Positions 49,545 to 56,101 of a stretch of 56,101 bases of DNA are shown one piece after another. The stretch lies in contig DATGEL010000038.1 of NCBI GenBank assembly GCA_035310145.1, positions 1 to 56,101 of the forward strand. The letters run 5' to 3'. The notes beneath the pieces were generated by a model. That model had not been told where the DNA came from. It worked only from the letters and a program-made list of their open reading frames with translations, and did no database searches. Position 1 is the first letter of the stretch; each line of letters opens with the position of its first letter. Both the position numbers and the translations under genes were made by a program. Origin of the DNA: Dehalococcoidia bacterium (lineage in GTDB: Bacteria > Chloroflexota > Dehalococcoidia > CAUJGQ01).

Positions 49545-49886
49545 ATGCCTGTTCTGCCCCGCCATGGCTGGTCCGCTGTTTGTGCCGGCGCGCTGCTGCT
49601 GGTGCTGCTTGCCGCATCGTATGCGCTCGCCGGCGGCGTCCCGACCTTCGCCGCCGGGGTTTCGCCGAGGCCCGTGGTGCACGACGGCACTCATTTGAAC
49701 CACTCGGCGCAGCCGACCGCCGACGATGCCGACGGCGACGGCCTGCCGGACGTGGTCGTCCTCGCCGTCGCGATCACGGTGGTGTTCCTGGTCAGATCGC
49801 TCTGGCGGCGCGCCCATTTGGATTCGGGCGTGCGTACCGGCCGCTCGATCCTTCCCCAGTCGTCCCCTCCACGCGGTCCCGCTTGA
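49545..49886 (+). CDS. Small exported or membrane protein, hypothetical
   Basis: A 113-residue protein starting MPVLPRHGWSAVCAGALLLVLLAASYALAGG, a likely signal peptide or anchor, with GGAG upstream. A short ADDADGDGLPD precedes a second hydrophobic stretch VVVLAVAITVVFLVRSLWRR. The last 25 residues are polar. No family recognised. Codon use fits the genome. Confidence 0.5.
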   Translation: MPVLPRHGWSAVCAGALLLVLLAASYALAGGVPTFAAGVSPRPVVHDGTHLNHSAQPTADDADGDGLPDVVVLAVAITVVFLVRSLWRRAHLDSGVRTGRSILPQSSPPRGPA

Positions 49887-50039
49887 TCGGCTCGCCCCTG
49901 CCCGCGGCGCTTTGCCCCGGCGCCCACCAACCCGGCAGCGGCGAACAGGCCGTGATTCCGTGCGATCGGCGGCGCCGGCCTTGCGCAAACCGGCGCGCCC
50001 GCGGGCCGATCGTCTTCGTCAGTGGAAGGAGCACGCGGC

Positions 50040-50531
50040 ATGCCCGCGGAAGTAAATAAGGCCATGATCCGCCGCCTGTTTCGGCACGTGCTCAATGAGC
50101 ATCACGTTGAGCCGATCGACCGCCTGGTCGCCCCCGCGTACATCGAACACGGTGAACACGGTGAACACGGTGAACACGGTGAACACGGTGAACACGGTGA
50201 ACACGGTGAACACGGTGAACACGGCGGCCAGGGCGCCGTGCTGGGACCGGCGGGACGGGAAGGGTTCAGGCGGACCGTGCAGGCGTATCTGCGCGAGTTT
50301 CCCGATCTGCGCGTCTGCATCGAAGACCAAATCGCCGAAGGCGACAAGGTCGTGACCCGCTTCAGCCTGAGCGGCACGCACAGTGGCGCGGTCCTGGGAG
50401 CCGCCATGATGGGGAAGACGTGTCGCCGCGGCGGCATTCGTATCGACCGGCTGGAGCACGGGCGGCTGGTGGAAAGCTGGCTGCAGCTCGACCTGCCGCG
50501 GGAACTGCGGCGGCACGCCGTGCCCGCGTAG
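50040..50531 (+). CDS. SnoaL-like ester cyclase family protein with nine EHG repeats
   Basis: A 163-residue protein starting [38 protein letters not shown], with AAGGAG upstream. The SnoaL cone fold is seen in [46 protein letters not shown] and [32 protein letters not shown]. Between the first helices and the strand lies an in-frame run of nine EHG triplets (residues 36-62) made by a 9-bp tandem repeat. Relatives usually have a single HG or HN at that site, next to the active-site cleft. The family folds as a small-molecule cyclase/hydrolase pocket; substrate unknown. Confidence 0.85.
   Translation: MPAEVNKAMIRRLFRHVLNEHHVEPIDRLVAPAYIEHGEHGEHGEHGEHGEHGEHGEHGEHGGQGAVLGPAGREGFRRTVQAYLREFPDLRVCIEDQIAEGDKVVTRFSLSGTHSGAVLGAAMMGKTCRRGGIRIDRLEHGRLVESWLQLDLPRELRRHAVPA
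50145..50225 (+). repeat. 9-bp tandem repeat GAACACGGT, nine copies
   Basis: Eight exact GAACACGGT units plus a final GAACACGGC, in frame, encoding (Glu-His-Gly)9. The identity between copies implies recent expansion. Changes in number keep the frame. Confidence 0.97.
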
Positions 50532-50614
50532 CCGGAGGCGTGTCCGCCGGCTGTGCGCGGCACCTCTGCCCCGTCGCGCTCAGCCGGCGACACACTGGGC
50601 CCGGCCACCGAAAG

Positions 50615-51001
50615 TTCGTGGCGCCCGTGCCCGAGCTGCTGGCGGAGTCCGTGTTCATCGGCGAAATCTTGCGGGGCAGCCGGCACGGACTTCTCCTGGA
50701 CGTCACCAACCTCCGCATCAACGCCGTGATTTTCGGCTCCGATTCGTACGCCTGGCTGGAGCCGGCGCCGCTGGAGCACACGGTCTGCATCCATGTTTCC
50801 GGCGACGAGCAGTACGTCGGCGGTAGCCGGGACGGGAAGGCGGCCGACATGCACGGCCAGCCCGTGCCGGATAGCAGCGGGCGGATGGTGGAGGGGGTGG
50901 TGGCGCAGGTTCCGGTCAAAGGCATTCTCCTGGAGCTGGGGGCACGGATTGGAATGCCGTCACCTCCCTCGGCGAGGACGCCGAAGGTCGCGGCAACCTG
51001 A
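50615..51001 (+). pseudogene. DUF692/MbnB-like (multinuclear iron oxidase) gene remnant
   Basis: The frame reads [59 protein letters not shown] and then [18 protein letters not shown]. These match the C-terminal third of DUF692/MbnB-type proteins (GLLLDVNN, IHLAGH, PVPDxVW). Expected Asn-Asn and His residues are changed (VTN, VSGDE) and the N-terminal two thirds are absent. Beyond it, to 51129, another frame reads MQFGMPRIVAGCE then stop, PNGSIFPGSGKSNPGVFNFN, also broken. Confidence 0.6.
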
Positions 51002-51228
51002 TGCAGTTCGGCATGCCACGCATCGTGGCCGGCTGCGAGTAACCGAACGGCTCAATCTTCCCCGGCTCGGGAAAGAGCAACCCTGGCGTGTTCAACTTCA
51101 ACATCGGCGGCCGTGCCGCGGCCGGATAGCAGGCAGGCGCCGGCAGGGCGCGCTGCCGCCGCGCTGACGCCCGAGGCGCGGGTGGTTCGTCCCTCGGGCG
51201 TTTGCCGATCGGGCTCATATCCCCGCGG

Positions 51229-51277
51229 TCCTATCGCCTACGCCCTGCGCCCAACGCCCCGACCCTGTACCCTGAAA
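51229..51277 (+). repeat. Degenerate period-7 tract upstream of CoA-transferase 3
   Basis: GCCTACG, CCCTGCG, CCCAACG, CCCCGAC, CCTGTAC, CCTGAAA in register, ending 28 bases before the start codon. Confidence 0.55.
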
Positions 51278-51304
51278 CTAAATCCTTTCGACTCGGAGCG
51301 ACCC

Positions 51305-52453
51305 ATGCTGCCGCTGTCGGATCTGCGCGTCGTCGCTGTCGAGCAGGCGGTTGCCGTGCCGCTTGCCACGCGCCATCTCGCCGATCTCGGCGCCGACGTG
51401 ATCAAGATCGAGCGGCCCGACGGCGGCGACTTCGCCCGCGGCTACGACGGCGCCGTCAACGGCCTCTCCGTCACCTTCGCCTGGCTCAACCGCAACAAGC
51501 GCAGCGTTTGTCTTGACCTCAAAGCCCCGGCGGACCTCGCGGTCGCCGCCGAACTGGCCGCCCGCGCCGATATCTTTGTCCAGAACCTGGCGCCGGGCGC
51601 GGCGGCGCGGCTCGGGCTCGGCGCAGCGGCGCTGCGGACGCGCAACCCGCGATTGATCTATTGCAGCCTCTCCGGCTACGGCGACTCCGGTCCCTACGAG
51701 CAGCGCAAGGCCTACGACGCGCTGATCCAGGGCGAGACCGGCGCCTCGACGGTCTCCGGCACGCCGGAGCAGCCGGCGCGCATCGGCCTCTCCGTCGTCG
51801 ATATCTCCGGCGCGATGCACGTCTTCGGCGCCGTGCTCGCCGCGCTGCACCGGCGTGAGCGCACCGGCGAGGGCCACGAGCTGAGCATCGCGCTGTTCGA
51901 TACGATCGCCGACTGGATGGGCGTGCCGCTGCTGACCACGAAGTACGGCGGCGAGCACGTGCGCACCGGCCTCTTTCACAGCTACATCGCGCCCTACGGT
52001 CCGTTTCGCTGCGGCGACCAGGGTACCGTCAACATCGCCGTGCAGAGCCAGCGCGAATGGATCTGGCTCTGCGAGCGCGTGCTGGAGCAGCCAGAGCTGG
52101 CGACGGACGCGCGCTTCGCCACCAATCCCGGCCGCTTCGTCAACCGCGAGCCGCTGCGCGAGATTATTGAAGCCGTCTTCGCGCGGCTGGGGCTGGCGGA
52201 GACGGTGGCACGGCTGGAGCGCGCCGGCGTGGCCTTTGGCGAGCAGCGCGAGGCCAAAGCTCTGTCCGCGCACCCGAACCTCGCGGCGCGCGAGCGCTGG
52301 CAGAGCGTGCCGTCGGAGGTGGGCGCGGTGGAGCTGCTGCGCTCGCCCTTCGACGCGGCCTCCGGCTGGCGCACGCCGGCCGGTGCGATCCCGTCGCTCG
52401 GGCAGCACACGGACGAGGTGCTGGCCGAGTTCGGCCTGCGGCGCGGCGGCTGA
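51305..52453 (+). CDS. CaiB/BaiF class III CoA-transferase, copy 3
   Basis: A 382-residue CoA-transferase starting MLPLSDLRVVAVEQAVAVPLATRHLADLGADVIKIERPDGGDFARGYD, with CGGAG upstream. NRNKRSVCLDLKAPAD, FVQNLAPGAAARLGLG, and GEGHELSIALFDTIADWMGVPLL are the family blocks. The sequence SGYGDSGPYEQRKAYDALIQGETGASTVSG matches the mesaconyl/itaconate-type branch better than copies 1 and 2. The C-terminus is short and complete. It stands alone on the plus strand. Confidence 0.92.
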   Translation: MLPLSDLRVVAVEQAVAVPLATRHLADLGADVIKIERPDGGDFARGYDGAVNGLSVTFAWLNRNKRSVCLDLKAPADLAVAAELAARADIFVQNLAPGAAARLGLGAAALRTRNPRLIYCSLSGYGDSGPYEQRKAYDALIQGETGASTVSGTPEQPARIGLSVVDISGAMHVFGAVLAALHRRERTGEGHELSIALFDTIADWMGVPLLTTKYGGEHVRTGLFHSYIAPYGPFRCGDQGTVNIAVQSQREWIWLCERVLEQPELATDARFATNPGRFVNREPLREIIEAVFARLGLAETVARLERAGVAFGEQREAKALSAHPNLAARERWQSVPSEVGAVELLRSPFDAASGWRTPAGAIPSLGQHTDEVLAEFGLRRGG

Positions 52454-52775
52454 CGCAGCGTTGCTTCAGCGGCTCGCTCCGCTCTCGCGGGCGCCGCCGT
52501 GTAAAGATGCGACTTCTGCGACCTACGAGCTCAATCTCGAATCAGGCCCGCGCCGGCGCACGCCGATGGTCCACGCGCCGGCGCTGCTCGGCTGCAACGC
52601 CTACATCCCGCGACACGGCCGCGGGGCACAACGTTTCGGATCAGTGATAGCTTCTGTCGCGGCTCTGTGATACCGCGGCCATGCACGAAGAACCGATCAA
52701 TGGCGTACGCTGAAAGCAGGACCGAGCGCAGGCAACGCGGCTGCTGGCCGCGCCCGGCAGGGTCGAGGGCGTGGC
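52454..52775 (+). other. 322-bp intergenic region, no gene recognised
   Basis: No coding sequence with family features or ribosome site was found. It presumably holds the promoter of the histidine kinase, but no clear box was seen. Confidence 0.45.
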
Positions 52776-54602
52776 ATGAGCCTAGATCATCAGCCCCGCA
52801 AACAGCACACGACACGTATTGCTCGCGACCTGAACGGGAATACGCTACGCCGGGATGGGCGAGCCGATCTCCCGCCGCTCGAGGCGGCCGCCCCGGCCCA
52901 CCGCAACGCGCCCTCGTATCATTCCCTCTTTCAGCAGCATCCGGACGCGATCTTCGCTTTCGATCGGGAGCGGCGGCTCATCAGCTTGAACCCGGCGGCG
53001 GAGCGGTTGAGCGGCTACACGAATGGGGAGCTGCTGGGTCGCCTGCTGACTGAGCTGCTGGCGCCGCCGTCCCGAACGCGGGCGCAGCGCGCCTTGAATC
53101 GCGCGGCCCGCGGCCAGATCGCGGAGGTACGCGTCATGCTGCGCCGCAAGGACGGCGAACGCCTCGACCTGCGCCTGGCGCTGCAGCCGGACGTCGCGCA
53201 GGGGGCGCTCAACGGCGGGTTCGGCATCGTGCGGCAAGACGGCTTCGGGCAGGGCGCCGAGGCGGACCGCTCCGTGATGCTTGCCCATACCGCCGATGCC
53301 GAGCGCCGCGCCGGCATCCTGGCCGGCGCCAGCGCCGTGCTCGACGCGTCGGTTGACAGTTCTGACTCCGCCGGCGCTGCCGACGCCGACGGCACGCTGG
53401 CCGGCCTGGCGCGCCTGCTCGTGCCCGGCCTCGCCGACTGGTGTGCGATCGACCTCGCTGCGGCCGGCGGCGTGCGCCGGATCGTGGGCGAGAGTGCGGC
53501 CCTGGGCGGCGTGGATTCGTCCGGTGGGACGGCACAGATCCGCAGCGCGCAGCCGGAACAGGCCAATGCAGAGCGGCTGCTGTGGGTGATTCGTCACGGC
53601 CGGCCGGTGTTTGTGCCGGAGATGACCGCCGGTCACCTGGTGGCGCTGGCGATCGACGATGAGGATCTGCGCCGGCTGCAGTGGCTGGGTATCAACTCGT
53701 TCATGCGCGTGCCGTTGAGCGCCCGCGGCCAGACATTTGGTGCGATCGCTTTTGCCTCTGCCGCCTCGGGACGCCGTTTCACGAAGGCGGACCTGGCGCT
53801 GGCCGAGGACCTGGCTCGCCGGCTCGGCCTGGCCGTTGACAGCGCACGGCTTGATCGAGAGGTGCAGCGGGCGGTACGGGCGCGTGACGAGTTCTTGGCG
53901 GCGCTGTCGCACGATCTGCGCACACCGCTGACCTCGATCAAAGCCTTCGCGCAGATGCTGGGCCGCCGCGCCGGCCGTGGCGACCAGGTGCCGTCTGCGG
54001 CCGTGATCGACACTGTGAACGCGATCAACGAGGCCGTTTCGCGCATTGCCGCGCAGCTCAACGAAGTGCTCGACCGCTCGCGCCTGCACGCCGGGCGTCC
54101 CCTGCAACTGGAGCGCCGCCCCACCGACCTCGTCGCCCTCTGCCGCCGGCTGATCGCGGCGCAGCAGGACGAGGCGGCGGACTGTCGCATCGCCCTGGAG
54201 GCCGAGCCGCCCGGCCTGATCGGCATGTGGGATGCCGCGCGGCTGGAACGCGCCCTTGGCCATCTGCTGGCCAATGCGCTCAAGTACAGCACCGCCGGCA
54301 GCACGACGCTGATCACGGTCGGCCGCGTCGATGCCGGCGGTCAGCCGAGCGCCCTGCTGCGCGTGATCGACCACGGCATCGGCATCCCAGAGCGAGATCT
54401 GCCACACGTAATCGAGCGTTTCTTCGGCGCCGGCAATGCGCGAGATCGGGCGCCCGACGGCGGCAGCGGCCTCGCCGAGACCTGGGAGATCGTGCGTCAG
54501 CACGGCGGCGACGTCACCATCGCCAGCCGCGAAGGCCAGGGCACCACCGTCACCGTCACCCTGCCGCTGGGGCGCCAGCCGGAGGCCGGCCCGCGCGTCT
54601 GA
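52776..54602 (+). CDS. PAS-GAF sensor histidine kinase
   Basis: A 608-residue cytoplasmic kinase without membrane helices. Residues 48-155 are a PAS domain (HPDAIFAFDRERRLISLNPAAERLSGYTNGELLG). Residues 180-360 form a GAF domain (IRHGRPVFVPEM, GINSFMRVPLSARGQTFGAIAFAS). HisKA begins at 370, with H379 in LSHDLRTPLTSIKAF. The HATPase has N-box LLANALKYS, G1 IDHGIGIP and G2 GGSGLAE. The orphan gene may signal to a receiver such as the one at 28032, which is inference. Confidence 0.93.
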   Translation: MSLDHQPRKQHTTRIARDLNGNTLRRDGRADLPPLEAAAPAHRNAPSYHSLFQQHPDAIFAFDRERRLISLNPAAERLSGYTNGELLGRLLTELLAPPSRTRAQRALNRAARGQIAEVRVMLRRKDGERLDLRLALQPDVAQGALNGGFGIVRQDGFGQGAEADRSVMLAHTADAERRAGILAGASAVLDASVDSSDSAGAADADGTLAGLARLLVPGLADWCAIDLAAAGGVRRIVGESAALGGVDSSGGTAQIRSAQPEQANAERLLWVIRHGRPVFVPEMTAGHLVALAIDDEDLRRLQWLGINSFMRVPLSARGQTFGAIAFASAASGRRFTKADLALAEDLARRLGLAVDSARLDREVQRAVRARDEFLAALSHDLRTPLTSIKAFAQMLGRRAGRGDQVPSAAVIDTVNAINEAVSRIAAQLNEVLDRSRLHAGRPLQLERRPTDLVALCRRLIAAQQDEAADCRIALEAEPPGLIGMWDAARLERALGHLLANALKYSTAGSTTLITVGRVDAGGQPSALLRVIDHGIGIPERDLPHVIERFFGAGNARDRAPDGGSGLAETWEIVRQHGGDVTIASREGQGTTVTVTLPLGRQPEAGPRV

Positions 54603-54651
54603 GCCGCAGCCGGCGCGACGGGCGCTATACTGCGCGCGGGGGTAAAGCATC

Positions 54652-55104
54652 ATGATCGTCAGGCTGGATCATGTGGGCGTTGTCGCGCATTCGCTGGACG
54701 AGGCCCGCGACGTGCTGGTGGACAAGCTGGGCCTGCCGCTCGACGAGCAGCGATCGCGCGGGCTGAACGGCTCCTACTTCGCGCCGGAGCGCACGCTCAA
54801 TTTCTTCGTCACGGTCGGCGAAGGCGAAACGCAGATCGAGATCCTGATTCCGCAGGACACGACCAGCGGCGTGGCGAAGTTTCTGCATAAGCGCGGCCCC
54901 GGTCTGCACCATCTCGGCTACGCGGTGGACAACGTACCGGACGACGCGCGCGTCTTGCGCGAGCGCGGCCTGGAGCAGATCGATCTCGGCGGTCGGGCCA
55001 CGGCGGCGTTCTTCTATCCGCGCAGCGCGATGGGCATTCTCACCGAGCTGGTGCCCGTGCGCACGCTGGCGCGGCTGCACACCGCGGCGCCGGCCGGCCG
55101 CTGA
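54652..55104 (+). CDS. mce: Methylmalonyl-CoA epimerase (VOC family)
   Basis: A 150-residue VOC-fold metalloenzyme that interconverts (R)- and (S)-methylmalonyl-CoA in propionyl-CoA metabolism. [18 protein letters not shown] holds metal ligand H7; [11 protein letters not shown] gives the second His and the late LTELVP the Glu. ETQIEILIP is the third strand. The -10-like TATACT is at 54626-54631, just before the ribosome site. Partner mutase genes are not in the window. Confidence 0.9.
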   Translation: MIVRLDHVGVVAHSLDEARDVLVDKLGLPLDEQRSRGLNGSYFAPERTLNFFVTVGEGETQIEILIPQDTTSGVAKFLHKRGPGLHHLGYAVDNVPDDARVLRERGLEQIDLGGRATAAFFYPRSAMGILTELVPVRTLARLHTAAPAGR

Positions 55105-55156
55105 GCCGGCAGAGCGAGTCGATTCGCACAGAGCGTGGCGGCGAAGGAGCCGGGCG

Positions 55157-56101
55157 ATGAAGGCGATCCGCGTGCACCAGTACGGCGGCCCCGAGGTGAT
55201 GCAGCTTGAAGAAGTGCCGCTGCCGGAGCCCGGCCCCGGCCAGGCACGGGTGAAGATCGACGCCACCGGCGTGAACTTCATCGAGATCTACCAGCGCAGC
55301 GGCCAGTATGCCGGCCAGTTGCCGACGGGCCTCGGCGGCGAGGCGGCCGGAACGGTGGATGCCCTCGGCGCGGGGGTCTCCGGGCTGAAGCCGGGCGATC
55401 GCGTGGCCTACACGGGCGCGCCTGGAGCCTACGCGCAGTACGCGATCGTGCCGGCAGCGCGGCTGGTGCCGGTGCCGGAGGGGATCAGCACGCGCGACGC
55501 GGCGGCAGTGATGCTGCAAGGGATGACCGCGCACTACCTCGCCTTCAGCACCTATCGGCTCGGGGCAAACGATACCGCGCTGGTGCACGCGGCGGCGGGC
55601 GGCGTGGGCCTGCTGCTGGTGCAGATCGCCAAGCGCTGCGGCGCCCGCGTGATCGGCACCGTCTCGACGGAAGAAAAGGCGAAGCTGGCGCGCGAGGCCG
55701 GCGCCGACGAGGTGATTCTCTACACGCAGGCCGACTTCGAGGCGGAGACGAAGCGCCTGACCGATGGCAAGGGCGTACAGGTGGTCTACGACTCGGTCGG
55801 CAAAACCACGTTCGACCAGAGCCTCAACTGCCTGCGTCCGCGCGGGTACCTGGTGCTCTTCGGCCAGTCGAGCGGGGCCGTGGCGCCGCTCGATCCGCAG
55901 GTGCTGAACGCCAAAGGCTCGCTCTTCCTCACGCGGCCCAGCCTGGCGCACTACACGGCGGACCGCGAGGAGCTGCTCAAGCGCAGCGGCGACCTGTTCC
56001 GTTGGCTGGCGGCGGGCGAGCTGAAGCTGCGCATCGACCGCACCTGGCCTTTGGCCGAGGCGGCCGAGGCGCACCGCTGCCTGGCCGACCGCCAAAGCAC
56101 G
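55157..56101 (+). CDS. NADPH:quinone oxidoreductase-type MDR protein, 3' end outside the window
   Basis: 315 codons remain open to the window edge. It starts [29 protein letters not shown], with AAGGAG upstream. [17 protein letters not shown] and [20 protein letters not shown] are typical of zinc-free quinone oxidoreductases, and [27 protein letters not shown] is the NADPH-binding fold. The usual length is about 325, so only about 10 residues are missing. It may use quinones or enones as substrate. Confidence 0.93.
   Translation, partial: MKAIRVHQYGGPEVMQLEEVPLPEPGPGQARVKIDATGVNFIEIYQRSGQYAGQLPTGLGGEAAGTVDALGAGVSGLKPGDRVAYTGAPGAYAQYAIVPAARLVPVPEGISTRDAAAVMLQGMTAHYLAFSTYRLGANDTALVHAAAGGVGLLLVQIAKRCGARVIGTVSTEEKAKLAREAGADEVILYTQADFEAETKRLTDGKGVQVVYDSVGKTTFDQSLNCLRPRGYLVLFGQSSGAVAPLDPQVLNAKGSLFLTRPSLAHYTADREELLKRSGDLFRWLAAGELKLRIDRTWPLAEAAEAHRCLADRQST

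Noticed and set aside
48580-49617. A 345-codon minus-strand frame across the coaBC end
   Set aside because: Mostly antisense to coaBC and read through the heptamer tract. Only the separate frame at 49124-49382 has a membrane-protein-like pattern.
50145-50225. Possible CRISPR-like repeats
   Set aside because: The 9-bp units are contiguous with no spacers and lie inside a coding frame. This is a tandem microsatellite.

Overview
The window is GC-rich bacterial chromosome (visibly about two-thirds G+C) with about 45 protein genes. No rRNA, tRNA or CRISPR array was recognised. The content suggests an uncultured Chloroflexota-like or actinobacteria-like heterotroph. Markers are many luciferase-like flavin/F420 monooxygenases, class III CoA-transferases beside MaoC/FAS1-like dehydratases, two Dpp/Opp-type uptake clusters, twin-arginine solute-binding lipoproteins and a CcbP-like calcium-binding gene. 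The phylum is inference.

Layout. 1-7 kb: the end of a MacB-type permease, a luciferase-like monooxygenase (LLM), a DinB-like protein, a carboxymuconolactone decarboxylase/AhpD-fold gene with an in-frame TGA, an isocitrate-lyase-superfamily enzyme, a decayed SDR, gamma-glutamyltranspeptidase and pyrE. 7-13.6 kb: an acyl-CoA cluster on the minus strand (MaoC-like, PECR-like SDR, two CaiB-type CoA-transferases, second MaoC-like). 13.6-17.8 kb: a peptide/nickel-type ABC uptake operon. 17.8-28 kb: SDR, secreted hydrolase, four LLM genes, serine hydrolase, and two copies of a roughly 81-bp inverted-repeat element, one of which splits the ccbP-like gene. 28-33.4 kb: a receiver-domain regulator, an M20 peptidase, then an FHA/winged-helix regulator, a kinase-like membrane protein and a dual-specificity-type phosphatase. 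33.6-41 kb: a Rieske oxygenase, a second ABC uptake operon, an alpha/beta hydrolase coupled to a sixth LLM. 41-56 kb: a large LuxR-type ATPase regulator, Ogt plus a 2OG-Fe(II) oxygenase, enoyl-CoA hydratase, a lower-GC HEPN pair, coaBC, a SnoaL protein with a nine-copy EHG repeat, a third CoA-transferase, a PAS-GAF histidine kinase, methylmalonyl-CoA epimerase and a partial quinone oxidoreductase.

Together the genes describe uptake of peptides or similar solutes and CoA-thioester catabolism with flavin- or iron-dependent oxidation. The strongest unusual signal is the AhpD-fold gene at 2324-2890. Its TGA sits exactly where the second Cys of a CxxC redox motif belongs, and a perfect 6-bp hairpin with a G-rich loop starts 12 nt downstream, as expected of a bacterial SECIS. 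Other notable structure: period-7 tandem tracts at gene edges, a 28-bp perfect inverted repeat, MITE-like insertions, and a HEPN/unknown-partner gene pair.
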